From NCBI GenBank assembly GCA_022559845.1, contig CM040127.1, positions 30,652,708 through 30,716,707 of the forward strand: DNA of 64,000 nucleotides, given 5' to 3'. Source of the DNA: Amorphophallus konjac. Its lineage: Eukaryota > Streptophyta > Magnoliopsida > Alismatales > Araceae. Positions 25,279 through 36,191 of the stretch are shown here, one piece after another (position 1 is the first letter of the stretch; every line of letters begins with the position of its first letter). Position numbers and translations under genes: made by a program. The notes beneath the pieces were generated by a model. The model was given only the letters and a program-made list of their open reading frames with translations. It did not search any database and had not been told where the DNA came from.

Positions 25279-27838
25279 CGTCATCGTCATCATCATCAGA
25301 GCCTTATCCCAATTAATTGGGGTCGGCTACATGACTCATGTTCCGCCAAAGATTTCTATCAAGTGCAATATTCATATTTAAACCCAAGAAACTAATGTCC
25401 TTCCTAATAACATCGCACCATCTCATTTTAGGCCTTCTCCGAGCTCTTTTACTAGCATCCATTAAGATTCGGTCACATCTTCTAACCGGCGCTGAGTTAG
25501 GGCGACGAAGCACATGACCAAACCATCTGAGTCTATTTTCTCTCATTTTACTATCAATTGGGACTATCCCTAAGTACTTACGGATGCGCTCATTCCTAAT
25601 TTTATCTTTCTTAGTCTTGCCACACATCCATCTCAACATCCTCATCTCTGTTACACATATTTTGTGAATGTGTTCCTTTCGTACTGCCCAACACTCGGAC
25701 CATATAACAAAGTAGGTCTCACAGCCGTTCTATAAAACCTCCTTTTGAATTTCACAGACATACGATGATCACAGAGAACTCCTGTTGCACTTCTCCATCT
25801 TAACCAGCCTACCTTAATCCTATGTGTAACGTCGTCATAAATCTCCCCATTCTCTTGTATGATAGACCCTAAGTATCGAAAGCTACTACTCTTCGGAATA
25901 TTATGCCCATCAATTAGAACCATGTCTTCCTATACCACTCTCCCATTACTAAAATTATAATATATAAACTCTGACTTACTCCTACTGATTTTAAAATCTT
26001 TAGACTCCAAGGCAAGTCTCCAACGCTCTAACTTAGCATTTAAAGTATCAATACTCTCATCAATTAAGACAATATCATCTGCAAATAATATACACCAAGG
26101 GATATCCTAATGCAATTGTTTTGGTACTTCATCCATAACTAAGGCAAAGAGATACGGACTTAGTGCAGAACATTGATACAAACCTATAGAAACTGAAAAT
26201 TCACCAGTCTCTCCAGCAATAGTTCGAACATTAGTAATAGCACCATCATACATATCCTTAATCAAAACAACATATCCTTGAGAGATTCGTTTCTTTCTTA
26301 ATGTCAACCAAATCAATTCTCTCGGTACTCGATCATACGCCTTCTCTAAATCAAGAAAAATCATATACAAATCTTTTCTCATCTCTCTATACTTCTCCAT
26401 TAGCTGCCGTAGTAAGAAAATAGCTTCTGTAGTATATCTATTTGACATAAAACCAAACTGATTTTCCGATACAGTAGTCATACAACGGAGGCGTTTTTCG
26501 ATTACTCTTTCCCAAAATTTCATAGTATGACTCATAAGCTTAATTCCACGATAATTATTACAACTTTGAATATCTCCTTTATTTTTATAGAAAGGAACTA
26601 CAACACTTTTTCTCCAAACTTCTGGCATTCTCCGTTCCTTTAAAATTTTATTAAAAAATTTAGTTAACCACTGAATACCAATATCTACAAGGCCTTTCCA
26701 CACTTCAATAGGTAAGCCATCTAGTCCTAAGGCCTTGCCCACTTTCATTTTTCTTAAAGCATCCTCCACTTCTGACATTTTAATACGCCTGAAATATTGA
26801 TATTTATCAAATATTGTGGACTCTTTGGTACCTTCTAAAGATAAATCCTTGACGGAATCTTCATTAAGTAATTTCTGAAAATAACTATGCCATCTCCCTT
26901 TAATCTCAAGATCCTTAGTTAAAACCCTTTGATCTTCACCTTTAATGCACCGAACATGATCTAAATCTCTAGTTTTCCTTTCTCTTAATTTAGCAAGTTT
27001 GAATAAGTCCTTTTCACCCTCTCGAGTTCCTAATTTATTATATAAATCTTCAAATGCCTTTGATTTAGCTTCGCTAACTATTTTCTTAGTTCTCTTTTTA
27101 GCGATTTTATAGGCTTCTAGGGTTTGAGCATTTTTGTTAGTTTGCCAAACTTTAAAGCATTCCTTTTTTACTCTAATGATATTTTGGATTTCCTCACTCC
27201 ACCACCAAGTCTCTTTTTCTAAATTCTTTTTACCTTTAGATTCGCCTAAGAGTTATTTTGCAACCCTCGTTATACAATTTGTAACATTATTCCACATTAC
27301 ATTAGTTTCTTGTTCTAAATTCCAAATATTTTCCTTTAATAGATGATTTTTAAACGTTTCTAAACTTTTACCTTTTAAATTCCACCATTTAATCTTGGAA
27401 TAATTATTTATAATGATCTTTCTTTTAAATTTAGGGATAGTGACATCCATTACTAACAACCTATGTTGAGGGGCTAGACTCTCACCAGGAATAACTTTGC
27501 AATCTTTACATAAAACTCTATCGATCTTCCTAACGAGAAAATAGTCAATTTGACTTACATGTGTTCCACTCTCGTATGTTATTAAGTGTTCGTCCCGCTT
27601 CTTAAAGAAGGTATTAATAATTGCTAGATCATAGGCCATAGCAAAATCAAGAATAGTGTTACCCATATCATTTCTATTGCCAAAATCAAGCCCTCTATGA
27701 ATCCTCTCATAGCCTCTATTATCTATACTCGCATGACCATTAAGATCCCATCCAATAAAGATTCTCTCTTCACTAGGGATATTTTGGATCAAACAATCAA
27801 TAGCCTCCCAAAATTACTTTTTAATGCTCTCTTCTAAT
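25279..27838 (-). mobile_element. RTE-type LINE, 5'-truncated and decayed
   Basis: The 16-bp duplication ACTCACTTAAAATGAT flanks it (25263-25278 and 27839-27854). The 3' end, on the left, is a short (GAT)n tail after the RTE-typical GACCCCAATTAATTGGGAT. Minus-strand frames give the end of an APE endonuclease (SQIDYFLVRK, 27253-27792). A reverse transcriptase follows (GLDGLPIEVWKG, YDRVPRELIW, 26107-26778), then the C-terminal RLRWFGHVLRRPNSAP block (25313-25645). Stops and shifts separate them. The 5' LTR at about 13789 shows the matching unoccupied site. Confidence 0.85.
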
Positions 27839-28362
27839 ACTCACTTAAAATGATACTTTACCTAAATACCCTCGTGTGAGCACCTCATGTGTATTATGAA
27901 TCTGAGTGGATCCAAGTTACAAAAAAGGATTAGGCTGATCATACAAATGTCAAAAATGTGAAATCATTATTTTCAAGACCATGTGGAAGGACCCAACATA
28001 CGTAAAATTATATTTTTACCCCCACATTTTTTGGAATTACGCAAATGTCCTCAAGAAACCATGAGAAAGTTATGAAATGCCAGCATCTCTTGGAAATGAC
28101 ATAAGTTTCTACAAACGTCTTCAAAGTTGGCGAGATATCATGTCCAAGTTCACAAAAGTCATGATTTTTGCAATTATACCCTCGAAGTTAACAAAATTGT
28201 GTAAACGTCCGAGGAAGCTACATAAAACTCCGGGAATTTCAGAAGAGTCTATTCTTCACATATAAGCTCTGATTCAAGAGAAATTACATATAAACCCTAG
28301 TCCAGGGAAAAATTGCACATAAACCCTAAGTCTAGGGCAGATTACATATACACCCTAGTTCC

Positions 28363-28748
28363 AAGGTTTGACGGACCATTTGTACGGGTCGTACTGGTCT
28401 TTTAACGGAACGGTACGACATGGTTTGACGGATCGGGCCGGGTCGGCCCGACCCGCACGACCCGCCCCGACCCAGGCGCCAAGCGGGTCGGGCGGGGCGT
28501 GGGTCGTGGCCGGGTCGGACTGGCCCGCACCGACCCGTCCGTCCCGCCACGTACCAGACCGGTCCGTGGACGAGACGGGCTGGTACGTGCGGGACGGCCC
28601 GCTCGTGCCGGTCAGGCCATTTAACGGGCCGACGGGGGGCGTTCCAGTCAGGCCGTGGCTAGTTGGGAGGTGAGCGACGGTGGAGGTCCCGGAGCGGCGG
28701 TGGACGGTGATCGGAGGTAAGTCCTCCTCCTTTGAATTTTTTTTAAAT
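28363..28748. mobile_element. hAT-like terminus cut by the assembly gap
   Basis: It starts CAAGGTTTGACGGACC, the same TIR type as the MITE at 61201, and is followed by dense CGGGTCGG/CCCGACC palindromes. The 8-bp flank CCTAGTTC (28355-28362) has no partner in the window, and no matching right TIR was found. The other end may lie in the gap. Confidence 0.5.
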
Positions 28749-28848
28749 NNNNNNNNNNNNNNNNNNNNNNNNNNNNNNNNNNNNNNNNNNNNNNNNNNNN
28801 NNNNNNNNNNNNNNNNNNNNNNNNNNNNNNNNNNNNNNNNNNNNNNNN
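28749..28848. other. Assembly gap of 100 N
   Basis: Exactly 100 ambiguous bases, the usual placeholder for a gap of unknown size. Adjacency of the two sides is not shown by sequence. Confidence 0.95.
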
Positions 28849-29778
28849 TGCTCCGGGGTGCACCGGACCAGTAGGTGCCTTGAGGAAGCCAAAGGCTCCC
28901 CACGGAACCCGAACCCTAGGTTATTGCAGCGATGGAGACGAGCACCTAGGCACTGAGGCGAGGTGAGGCCGCGACTACTCACCTCACCCCATCCCAATTC
29001 GCCTGGGCGAGTCTCCACGGTGTCGGCCCAGAGCCATCGGCCCGCCCATGACCCATCGAACCTACTTGCCCACCCACGACCCGCGATCTCCCGATTAGGG
29101 GATTCGATAGATAAAACCCTCATTCTCCCCTTCCTTCTCTCATCCTCAACAATCTCTCCTCCCCCCCCGACAGTGCAACGGAACCCTAGCGACGATGAGT
29201 TGCGAACGACGAGTGGCTAGCGACAAACGGCGAGCAGACGACAGGCACCTCTCTCCCCCATTCTCTCATCGCACGCACTCTCTCTCCTTCTCACTCCCTC
29301 TATCCATGTCTCTCTCTCCACACACAGACACACACACACACATGCATATCCCCTCTCTCACTCTGTTCTCTCACTCTCTATCTCCCTTTCCCTCTGTCTA
29401 TGTCTCTCTCTCACACACAAACACACGTGCACAGCCCCACCCCCCTCTCTCGCTCTGTTCTCACACTTGCACTCTCTATCTCTCACTCCATCTCTCTCTG
29501 TCTCTCTCACAGGCACAGACACGCACGCACAGTCAATAGGGAGGGGTCGAGCCCCTCTCTCATTCTGTCTCACCCTCTCTCTCTCTGTCTCCCACAAGTG
29601 ACGATCAATTGTGCAGGGCCATCAACGTCGACGACGGCAACAATAAATTAAAATTTCTGTTTAAATTTGTTTAGATTTGTTTAGATTTAGGAATGAATGA
29701 ATTTAAGATGTTTATTGATTTTACGTATGCATTTTTGTGATATTTAGATATATGGTTTAATTTTTGAATTATAAATAT
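28849..29778. other. GC- then CT-rich stretch right of the gap, unresolved
   Basis: It contains CCTAGGCACTGAGGCGAGG-type words (about 28946-28966), which recur inverted near 30085-30165, as in another TIR element family. A long CT/CA simple-repeat tract lies at 29250-29600. Open frames here are repeat translation; no gene is supported. Confidence 0.4.
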
Positions 29779-30057
29779 GAGATTTTTGCTTGAAAACTAT
29801 TGTTATTTAGGAATTTGTAAAAAAATCATTCCTAGAAATACATTAATAAACATATCACTGAGTTAATTCAAATTGTGCATAAATGTCATTTAAGCGTGAT
29901 TTTTTTGCAAGTTTTTGACAAAAAGAAGTGATATACCTGCAAATAAATATGGCATTTGTGCACAATTTAGATTTACACATGGATATGTCTGCTAATATAT
30001 TTGCAGGAATGGTTCTTTTCCAAATTCTCGTTTACCAATGATTTCCATGCAAAAATC
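29779..30057. mobile_element. Mutator-like MITE, unoccupied sister of 61084-61842
   Basis: The ends GATTTTTGCTTGAAAACTATTG (left) and GATTTTTGCATGGAAATCATTGG (read inward from the right) are long inverted repeats. They are flanked by the 10-bp repeat TTATAAATAT (29769-29778 and 30058-30067), which fits a Mutator-type duplication. The middle matches the element at 61084 but lacks its 467-bp insert. Confidence 0.7.
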
Positions 30058-30262
30058 TTATAAATATTTATTTAATAAAATCTTGCCTCAAACGTCTAGG
30101 GTCATCGCCTAGGGGTTTGAAGCATGAGGCGAACCCCTAGTCACCTCATGCCTCTGACTACGTAGCCCAAACCAGGTAGGTATCTGACGGGGTCCCACCA
30201 CCTACCCGGCCCAAGTTGGTCTCCCTAAAGACCTATCCAGTTCGGATAGGCCCCCGAATGCC

Positions 30263-30270
30263 TATAAATA
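30263..30270 (+). promoter_or_regulatory. TATA box of the split LTR
   Basis: TATAAATA within CCGAATGCCTATAAATACA, upstream of a purine-rich leader. Confidence 0.5.
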
Positions 30271-30929
30271 CAACCCCCTAGGCCCCGATCAGGACACAAA
30301 CAACTCAAGGAGCAAATTTAGAGTTTTTGAAGACTTGTGCTTTCGTTTTGTGCATTGAAGACTCAAGCAAGGGTATGTATACAAACATACCCTTGTAATG
30401 GCGGTTATGCCCCTATGTGTTGTGTAGTGTAATATCTTGTAATTTTATGGGGAAAGTCATGTAATTTTATGGATTAATCAGAAATTATGAAAATATCCCT
30501 CAATTTACAAGAAAAACCCCTAGAATGCCATGAAATTGCAAAAATGTCCTATAATTTTCAAAAAATGCAGAAATGTCCTGCATTTTTGTAGAAAAGTCTT
30601 GCAAAGCCTACAAATCGTCGAAAAGCCATGTATTTTACAGAAAAGCCCTATAATTATGGGCATGTCTTGTATGTTTATTGAAATTGAAATATCCAAGGTT
30701 TATAAAAAAATCTTGAATTTCTGTAAATTGTGTAAATGCCCCTCCAACTATGTATGTCTTTCATGTGTCCCCGCCTCAGAGATGAGTTCAAGTAATTCAT
30801 CCAACGATCCTGCACCGATCAACTTGGCGATCCAATGGCTCGATTATGATGAAGCTCGAAATCAACTCTCCGACAGCGATCCAACAGACTGATGAAGATA
30901 AGTCCCTAAATCACTCGACCAAAGCTAAA

Positions 30930-31430
30930 GCCAACACCAAACCACAAATAAACCCTAGCCAATACCAAACTTACAATTAAACCCTGACCAGTACCAAACT
31001 ACAAATAAACCCTAGCCAGTACCAAATTGCAAATAAACCCTAGCAAGAACCAAACTGCGAATAAACCTAGCTAGTACCAAATTACAAATAAATCCTAGCC
31101 AATACTAAACTACAAATAAACCCTAGCCAGTACCAAACTACGAATAAACCTAGCTAGTACCAAATTGCAAAGAAACCCCAACCGGTAGCAAACTGCGAAT
31201 AAACCTAGCTAGTACCAAACTATAAATAAACCCTAGCTAGTACCAAATTGCAAAGAAACCCCAACCAATATCAAACTGCGAATAAACCCTAACCAATACC
31301 AAACTGCAAGTAACCCCCTACCAGTGTCAAACTCCAAATAAACTCCTACTAGTATCAAACTGCAAATAAACCCTTAAATGGCACCAAACCGTAAAATAGA
31401 CCCCAACTAGTGTCAAATATTAATACAAAT
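30930..31430 (+). repeat. AAATAAACCCTAGCC tandem array
   Basis: Degenerate units of about 20-25 bp (CTACAAATAAACCCTAGCC, with an AGTACCAAA spacer) fill about 500 bp of the LTR leader. Related repeats with other spacers occur at 14220-14480 and 40300-40520 in the sister LTRs. Confidence 0.65.
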
Positions 31431-31473
31431 TACAAATATACCCTTGCCCTTGCAAGTGTACCCTAACCCAAGC

Positions 31474-31712
31474 CATGGTTTTCAATACTGCCCGATATGT
31501 ACCGGGCCGGGCCGGTACATATCGGTACTGGCCTCAGCCGGTCCGGTTCTGCCCATTTTCTACCGGTACCGGCCAGTACAATTTCAAAAATAAAAAAAAT
31601 GAAAATTGGATGAACTGGGTTGTACTGCCCGATTCATCCATCGGGGCCCCCCGATATGGAGAGCTGGGAGGCTCTCACGGGCTGCATTGTGCGATGCAGC
31701 CCGTGAGACTCG
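31474..31712. mobile_element. Left part of a small hAT-like element
   Basis: It starts CATGGTTTTCAATACTG, pairing with CAAGGTTTTCAAACCC read inward from 56882, and both ends carry CCGGTACC palindromes. It ends at a perfect hairpin (31673-31708) where another hAT inserted. The flanks ACCCAAGC and ACATAGGC agree at only five of eight bases. Confidence 0.55.
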
Positions 31713-33880
31713 CAAGGTTGTCAGTTTCGGTTTCAAACCGAAACCAGTCAGTTTCGATTTCGGTTTCGGCCGAAATCGGCCGAAACCCAATGAAAAGAAT
31801 AAAAAAAGATCAAAATAAATGTAAAAAAATAGGAAAAAATCAAAAATATATAAATAATCACATAAAAATTAGAAAAATCATTAGGCATGTATTTGATTAT
31901 AAAGATATTGGATTAAGTGCAATAAACATGAAGACTAATAGGTTCAAGCAGTACAATAAACGTGATGAAGTAAGCATTGAACATGTTAAACTAATATTGT
32001 TGAGTACATATTAAACATGAAATAGGTTCAAGCAGTATAATAAACGTGATCCTTACTTAAATGATGATGCACTAATATGGATAATAACTAGAAGAACATT
32101 CTCCCTCATCATCTGGGCCTTGATGTTGATACCCATAACCAAGTTGCATGTATTGTGTATATTCACTATAACCAAATAATGAGGTAACCAAGTCCTGCAT
32201 CTCTCTTTGGATCCCTCTTGGAGTGTAAGGTTGTCGGCTTTATTCAAATCCAGAATCAACATAAGAATTTTGAGGAAGAGAAGAGAAACTGGACGGATGT
32301 GGATGAAACTGGAATGCTGGTTCATGACCCCACGACCCATAAATGGCTGCTTCCTATTGGCCATCTCGTAACCTGATGGATGCCCATATTGATTCTGTGA
32401 ATCATATCCTCGCTCACCCTGACTGTATCCTCTGCTCGTGTCTGCGTGGAAGGAGAAAGTACCAGCATATGTGCCACCGCCAGTAGTACCACTTGCAGCA
32501 TCTGCAGCACCTATAGCACCTGTAGCACCTGCACATTCACCGGGATGATCATCATCACCACCAGCATCATCATCATCACCATAAGAAACCAGTTGTCTTT
32601 TAGCCTTTGGGGATGCTTTTTTCTGTTTTGGTGTGATTTCTTCAGCCATCCTTGACATGAATCTTTTTCCCCTTGGCGTGTGCCTCAGATAAATCTACTT
32701 CAACTGCTCAATTGCCGGGTCCTCTCAAGCAGCAGCACTAGTCCTCTCAGTTAGCCCATGCACTGATGTACTTCTTCTTAAGGATGCAGGTCGCTTGACC
32801 ATTCTAGGAGTGACTGGCCTGCTATCTGATTCTGAGTGTCTAGCTGGCTCAAACTCAACATGTTACTCAATGTCATCGACAAACAAAGCTGGGTCCCTTC
32901 TCTGGTGCGCTTGAGTCTCCCTGGCCCTCTTTGTTGCTCTTTTGAATTCTGGATCTATTGGCTCATCTTCATCTAGTATGCCCTCTGCCCATCTTTTATC
33001 ATCATCATCAAAAACGGGCTCATCAACCTGCTCTCGTGTCTCCACCCAAGACTGCAAGGGATTCTCATCATCAAATAAAGCATCCACATAAATTTGTGCA
33101 GTGGCATCCTCCGCGACGCGTTTCTCCCGCAACTGTTGTCTCAACTTCATGTTTTTTATTCTCAATCTCACATTGTAGTGGCAGTAAATTAATTTTTCTA
33201 ACCGTTCAGCCTTTAGCCGATTGTGAACCTTTGAGTGTATAAGGCTGAACGTGCTCCAATTTCTTTCACATTGGCTTGCTGATGTGGTTTGACTCAGCAC
33301 CCTGATTGCAATGAAAGCCAATGCAGAACTGCCCAAATCTCTATTATTCACCATTATCCACCAGTCAGCTGTTCCACCAACCATAAACAAATAAATATAA
33401 GTTGTAAATAAAAATCAATTCTCCATGATGTACTAATACATATTGAGGTTAAGAAAGCACAAAGATAAAGTAGACATGGGCTCACTCTTCCCACAACGTA
33501 TTGCAATTGGGAGTCAGAATACATTCCAGTCCTCATTCTATAGTAGTTCATCTACAAAGATAAAGTAATAGATTAACATAACTACTTAAGTAAATTCTAT
33601 ACCTCTTATTCATAAAATCAATAAAGGCCAACCTCTACTTCGGCCTGAAGTCTCTTTTCTGGTGTCCTAGATAAACGACCAATGACTTTTAAAGTGCCTT
33701 GAAGCACCTAGCCATCAACATGTGCATTGGCATTGTACATAAATCGAGAGTTGAGGAAATAACTTGCATTTGTGTATAGTTAACTAAATGTTAGATATAA
33801 AATAACCTAAAGAACAATGTATCAATACATTTAATCACTCACCAGCTGTATGCAAGTCGTGGTGTAATGTGTTGTCCCAT
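31713..33880 (-). mobile_element. hAT transposon (minus), 3' part with transposase C terminus
   Basis: The TIR CAAGGTTGTCAGTTTCGG starts at 31713 and pairs with CAGGGTTGACAGTATCGG read inward from 56591; subterminal TTTCGGCCGAAACC repeats follow. Minus-strand coding at 33390-32863 gives the hAT dimerisation domain (WWIMVNNRDLGSSALAFIA, SASQCERNWSTFSLIHSK). An acidic and glycine-rich tail follows (32658-32053). The element is cut at 33876-33880 (CCCAT) by a solo LTR and continues at 41924. Confidence 0.8.
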
Positions 33881-34129
33881 TGTTGACCCCACAAAATATC
33901 TACATAAGTTTCATATTTTCAAAAAAAATGGAAGGAGAAATATATATTTGACAAGGACTGGCAAGATGACTGACTTTTATATTTAGGTGCATGAAAAAAA
34001 AATATGTGGAAGTCATGTCACAATCCTCCCTATAAGCCAAAAAGCCAAAGAGAAGGGTTCCACGTGTTGAAAGTTAATTTTTTTAAGTTGTACGGGAGCT
34101 TTTATAGCAGAAAAAGGCCAAAAGAGGGC

Positions 34130-34290
34130 CTCTCCAGACCTGCCAGGCCGGAGGGACACCTCCTCCGCCCTGTGCAGGCAGGAGGAGGATCCCTCCGCCC
34201 TGCACAGGCCGGAGGGACCTCCCCGCCCTATGCAGGCCGGAGGGGGCTCCCTCCGCCCTGCAGGCCGGAGGAGGGGTTCCTCCCCCCATG
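34130..34290 (+). repeat. U3 GGAGG/CCTCC hairpin array of the second LTR family
   Basis: Five units of about 30-35 bp, each CAGGCCGGAGG ... CCTCCGCCCTGYGCA, capable of pairing GGAGG with CCTCC. The position upstream of TATA matches the arrays at 13277 and 24610. Confidence 0.6.
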
Positions 34291-34435
34291 GTTCTTTCGT
34301 CCACTCAGAAAAATGAAGAAAAAAAAAACTAAAAAGGGAGAGGAAGAGACTGGGCGGAGAAGTTGAAAGGTCAACCGTTTGGGATTCCACCGGAGGAGGT
34401 TGAAAGAGGAGTCCTCCGCCCCACCTCCCAGCAGC

Positions 34436-34443
34436 TATAAAAG
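34436..34443 (+). promoter_or_regulatory. TATA box of the Tat-type solo LTR
   Basis: TATAAAAG in CAGCTATAAAAGAGAGGC, about 150 bp after the hairpin array. Confidence 0.6.
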
Positions 34444-35289
34444 AGAGGCAGGCCCCTTAGCAGTAGCAACTCTGAATAGCATAGGAGCTCCCGTGAGCAA
34501 CAGCGCAGGTAGGAGATAGATTTTTTTTGGGAAGATGGCTTGCCTAAGCATGGGGACTTGGGGAGGGATATGGTCACCACAAAAAGGCCCCCCCTGAGAG
34601 TTCAAGTCACCTCCTTGGGGAGTGGTGAGCCTAAGAAACTCCTCACCTTAACTATGAAGACATTGTTGGCAGTTTTGGCCGAAACCGATACGTTTCGGCC
34701 GAAACGTATCGATTTCAGCCATAACCGATACGAAAACGCCCCCTATCACTGTAGCAACCCGAAACATAAAGGGTGTATCGGTTTCGGGCGAAACCGATAC
34801 TGGTTTCGCTCGAAACCGGTCGGTTTCGGCCGAAACACGTGAACCCCCTTTATCATTTGCTGTCTCCCCCCCCCCCCCCCGAAACCCACTACCCAGCCAA
34901 CAGCCAAGCCAGGGTTTCGGCCGAAACCCTCCCTCCCTGCTGCCTGATGTCTCTCGCTGGCCTACTACCGCTGCTGTGCTGCTGGCCCGCCGCTGCTGTG
35001 CTGCTGCAGCTGCTGCAGTGCTGCTGGTGCTGCTGCTGCTGTGCTGCCTGCTGCTGGTGCTGCCTGCAGCCTGTTGCGCTTGCTGTTGCTGCAGCAGGTG
35101 TTGCTGTTACTCCCACCGCGGCGCCGCCCTACTGCCACCGCCGGACTGCCGGACTACCCACCCCCTGCTAGCCTGCTGTGCACTTCATTGGGTTGTAAGT
35201 ATTTTTTTACCTTAATTTGTGCAACCCTAATTAGTTCAGATTTCAAAATAAACCTTAATTAAATACTTAAAATTAGATTCATTATTAAT

Positions 35290-36120
35290 TAACCCCTAAT
35301 TCATGCAAAAAAATTGGGACTTTCGTCTAATTCGACTTTCTTAGTCACAATTGAAGGTTAGATAAGTTTCATTGACGAATTTGGGGTGGGATCATGCTGG
35401 GATTATATGTTTATGAAGGGTAATTAGGGCTTAATTAGTAATTAAGGCTTAATTAGTTCATAAAAATTGGGACTTTGTCTAATTCGAGTTTCTTAGTCAC
35501 AATTGAAGGTTAATTAAGTTTCATTAACAAATTTGGGGTGGGATCATGCTGGGATTATATTTTTATGAAGGGTAATTAGGGCTTAAATAATAATTAAGGT
35601 TTAATTAGTTCAAAAAAATGGGGCTTTTGTCTAATTCGAGTTTCCTAGTCACAATTGAAGGTTAATTAAGTTTCATTGACGAATTTGGGGTGGGATCATG
35701 CTGGGATTATATTTTTATGAAAGGTAATTAAGGCTTAATTAGTTCAAAAAAATTGGGATTTTTGTCTAATTCGAGTTTCCTAACTACAATTAAAGGTTAA
35801 TTAAGTTTCATTGATGAATTTGGGATGGGATCATGCTGAGATGTCATTTTTATGAAGGGTGATTAAGGGTTATTTGGTAATTAAGCCCTAATTACCTCAT
35901 AAAAATTGGGACATTCGACTTTCTTAGCCACAATTGAAGCTCAATTAAGCTTCATTGACAAAATTGGGGTGGGATCATACTGGGTTTTTTTTTATGAAGG
36001 GTGATTAAGGGTTAGTTGGTAATTAAGCCCTAATTAGTCCATCAAAATTGGGACTTTCGTCTAATTCGACTTTATTACCCACAATTGAAGCTCAATTAAG
36101 CTTCATTCAATAATTTGGAG
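35290..36120 (+). repeat. Subterminal tandem repeats of the plus-strand hAT
   Basis: Six units of about 135-155 bp, each with ATTGGGACTTT, TAGTCACAATTGAAG and TTTGGGGTGGGATCATGCTG, start near 35312, 35466, 35620, 35753, 35905 and 36048. The sister hAT has only three to four such units (43640-44140, inverted). Confidence 0.8.
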
Positions 36121-36191
36121 GTCTATCATGTAGAATTGCCTTTTTTTCATCGTACTTACAAGAGATTGTCTTTGACTGTCTTAATGCAACA

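Larger units (their letters stand above)
12752..28362 (+). mobile_element. Pol-less Tat/Ogre-like Ty3/gypsy LTR retrotransposon
   Basis: Two LTRs begin with TGTTGAACCCCACAATGG, at 12752 and 24087. The internal region 17503-24086 follows a primer-site-like stretch (ACTGGCACACCCGATGG, 17504-17520) and ends in a purine tract. It encodes a degraded Gag with a Tat-type knuckle and a protease domain, but no reverse transcriptase, RNase H or integrase. The protease-side frame ends about 190 bp before the 3' LTR, so pol was lost as a block or the family is non-autonomous. The left flank GTAAT (12747-12751) is the expected duplication. The right end is not seen because the 3' LTR is interrupted by a hAT-like end at 28363 just before the assembly gap. 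Frameshifts and stops show it is old. Confidence 0.75.
24087..28362 (+). repeat. 3' LTR of the Tat-like element, interrupted
   Basis: It repeats the 5' LTR from TGTTGAACCCC. It carries a longer hairpin array (24610-24870) and TATA at 25102-25109. An RTE LINE splits it at 25279-27838. It resumes at 27839 and is cut at 28362 by a hAT-like terminus before its own end. Confidence 0.75.
30170..31473 (+). repeat. Left part of a split Tat-type LTR
   Basis: A TATAAATA box at 30263-30270 is followed by a leader, and at 30900-31430 by about 20 repeats of AAATAAACCCTAGCC-like words. The same LTR type continues at 56883-57190 after the large nested insertion. The left end was not found; it may lie toward the gap. 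Confidence 0.5.

Noticed and set aside
29195..29651. Serine- and histidine-rich frames
   Set aside because: They are translation of CT/CA simple repeats.
34889..35262. Leucine/cysteine-rich or glutamine-rich frames
   Set aside because: They translate a CTG/CAG-rich stretch of the plus-strand hAT; the sister hAT has the same stretch inverted at 44170-44425.
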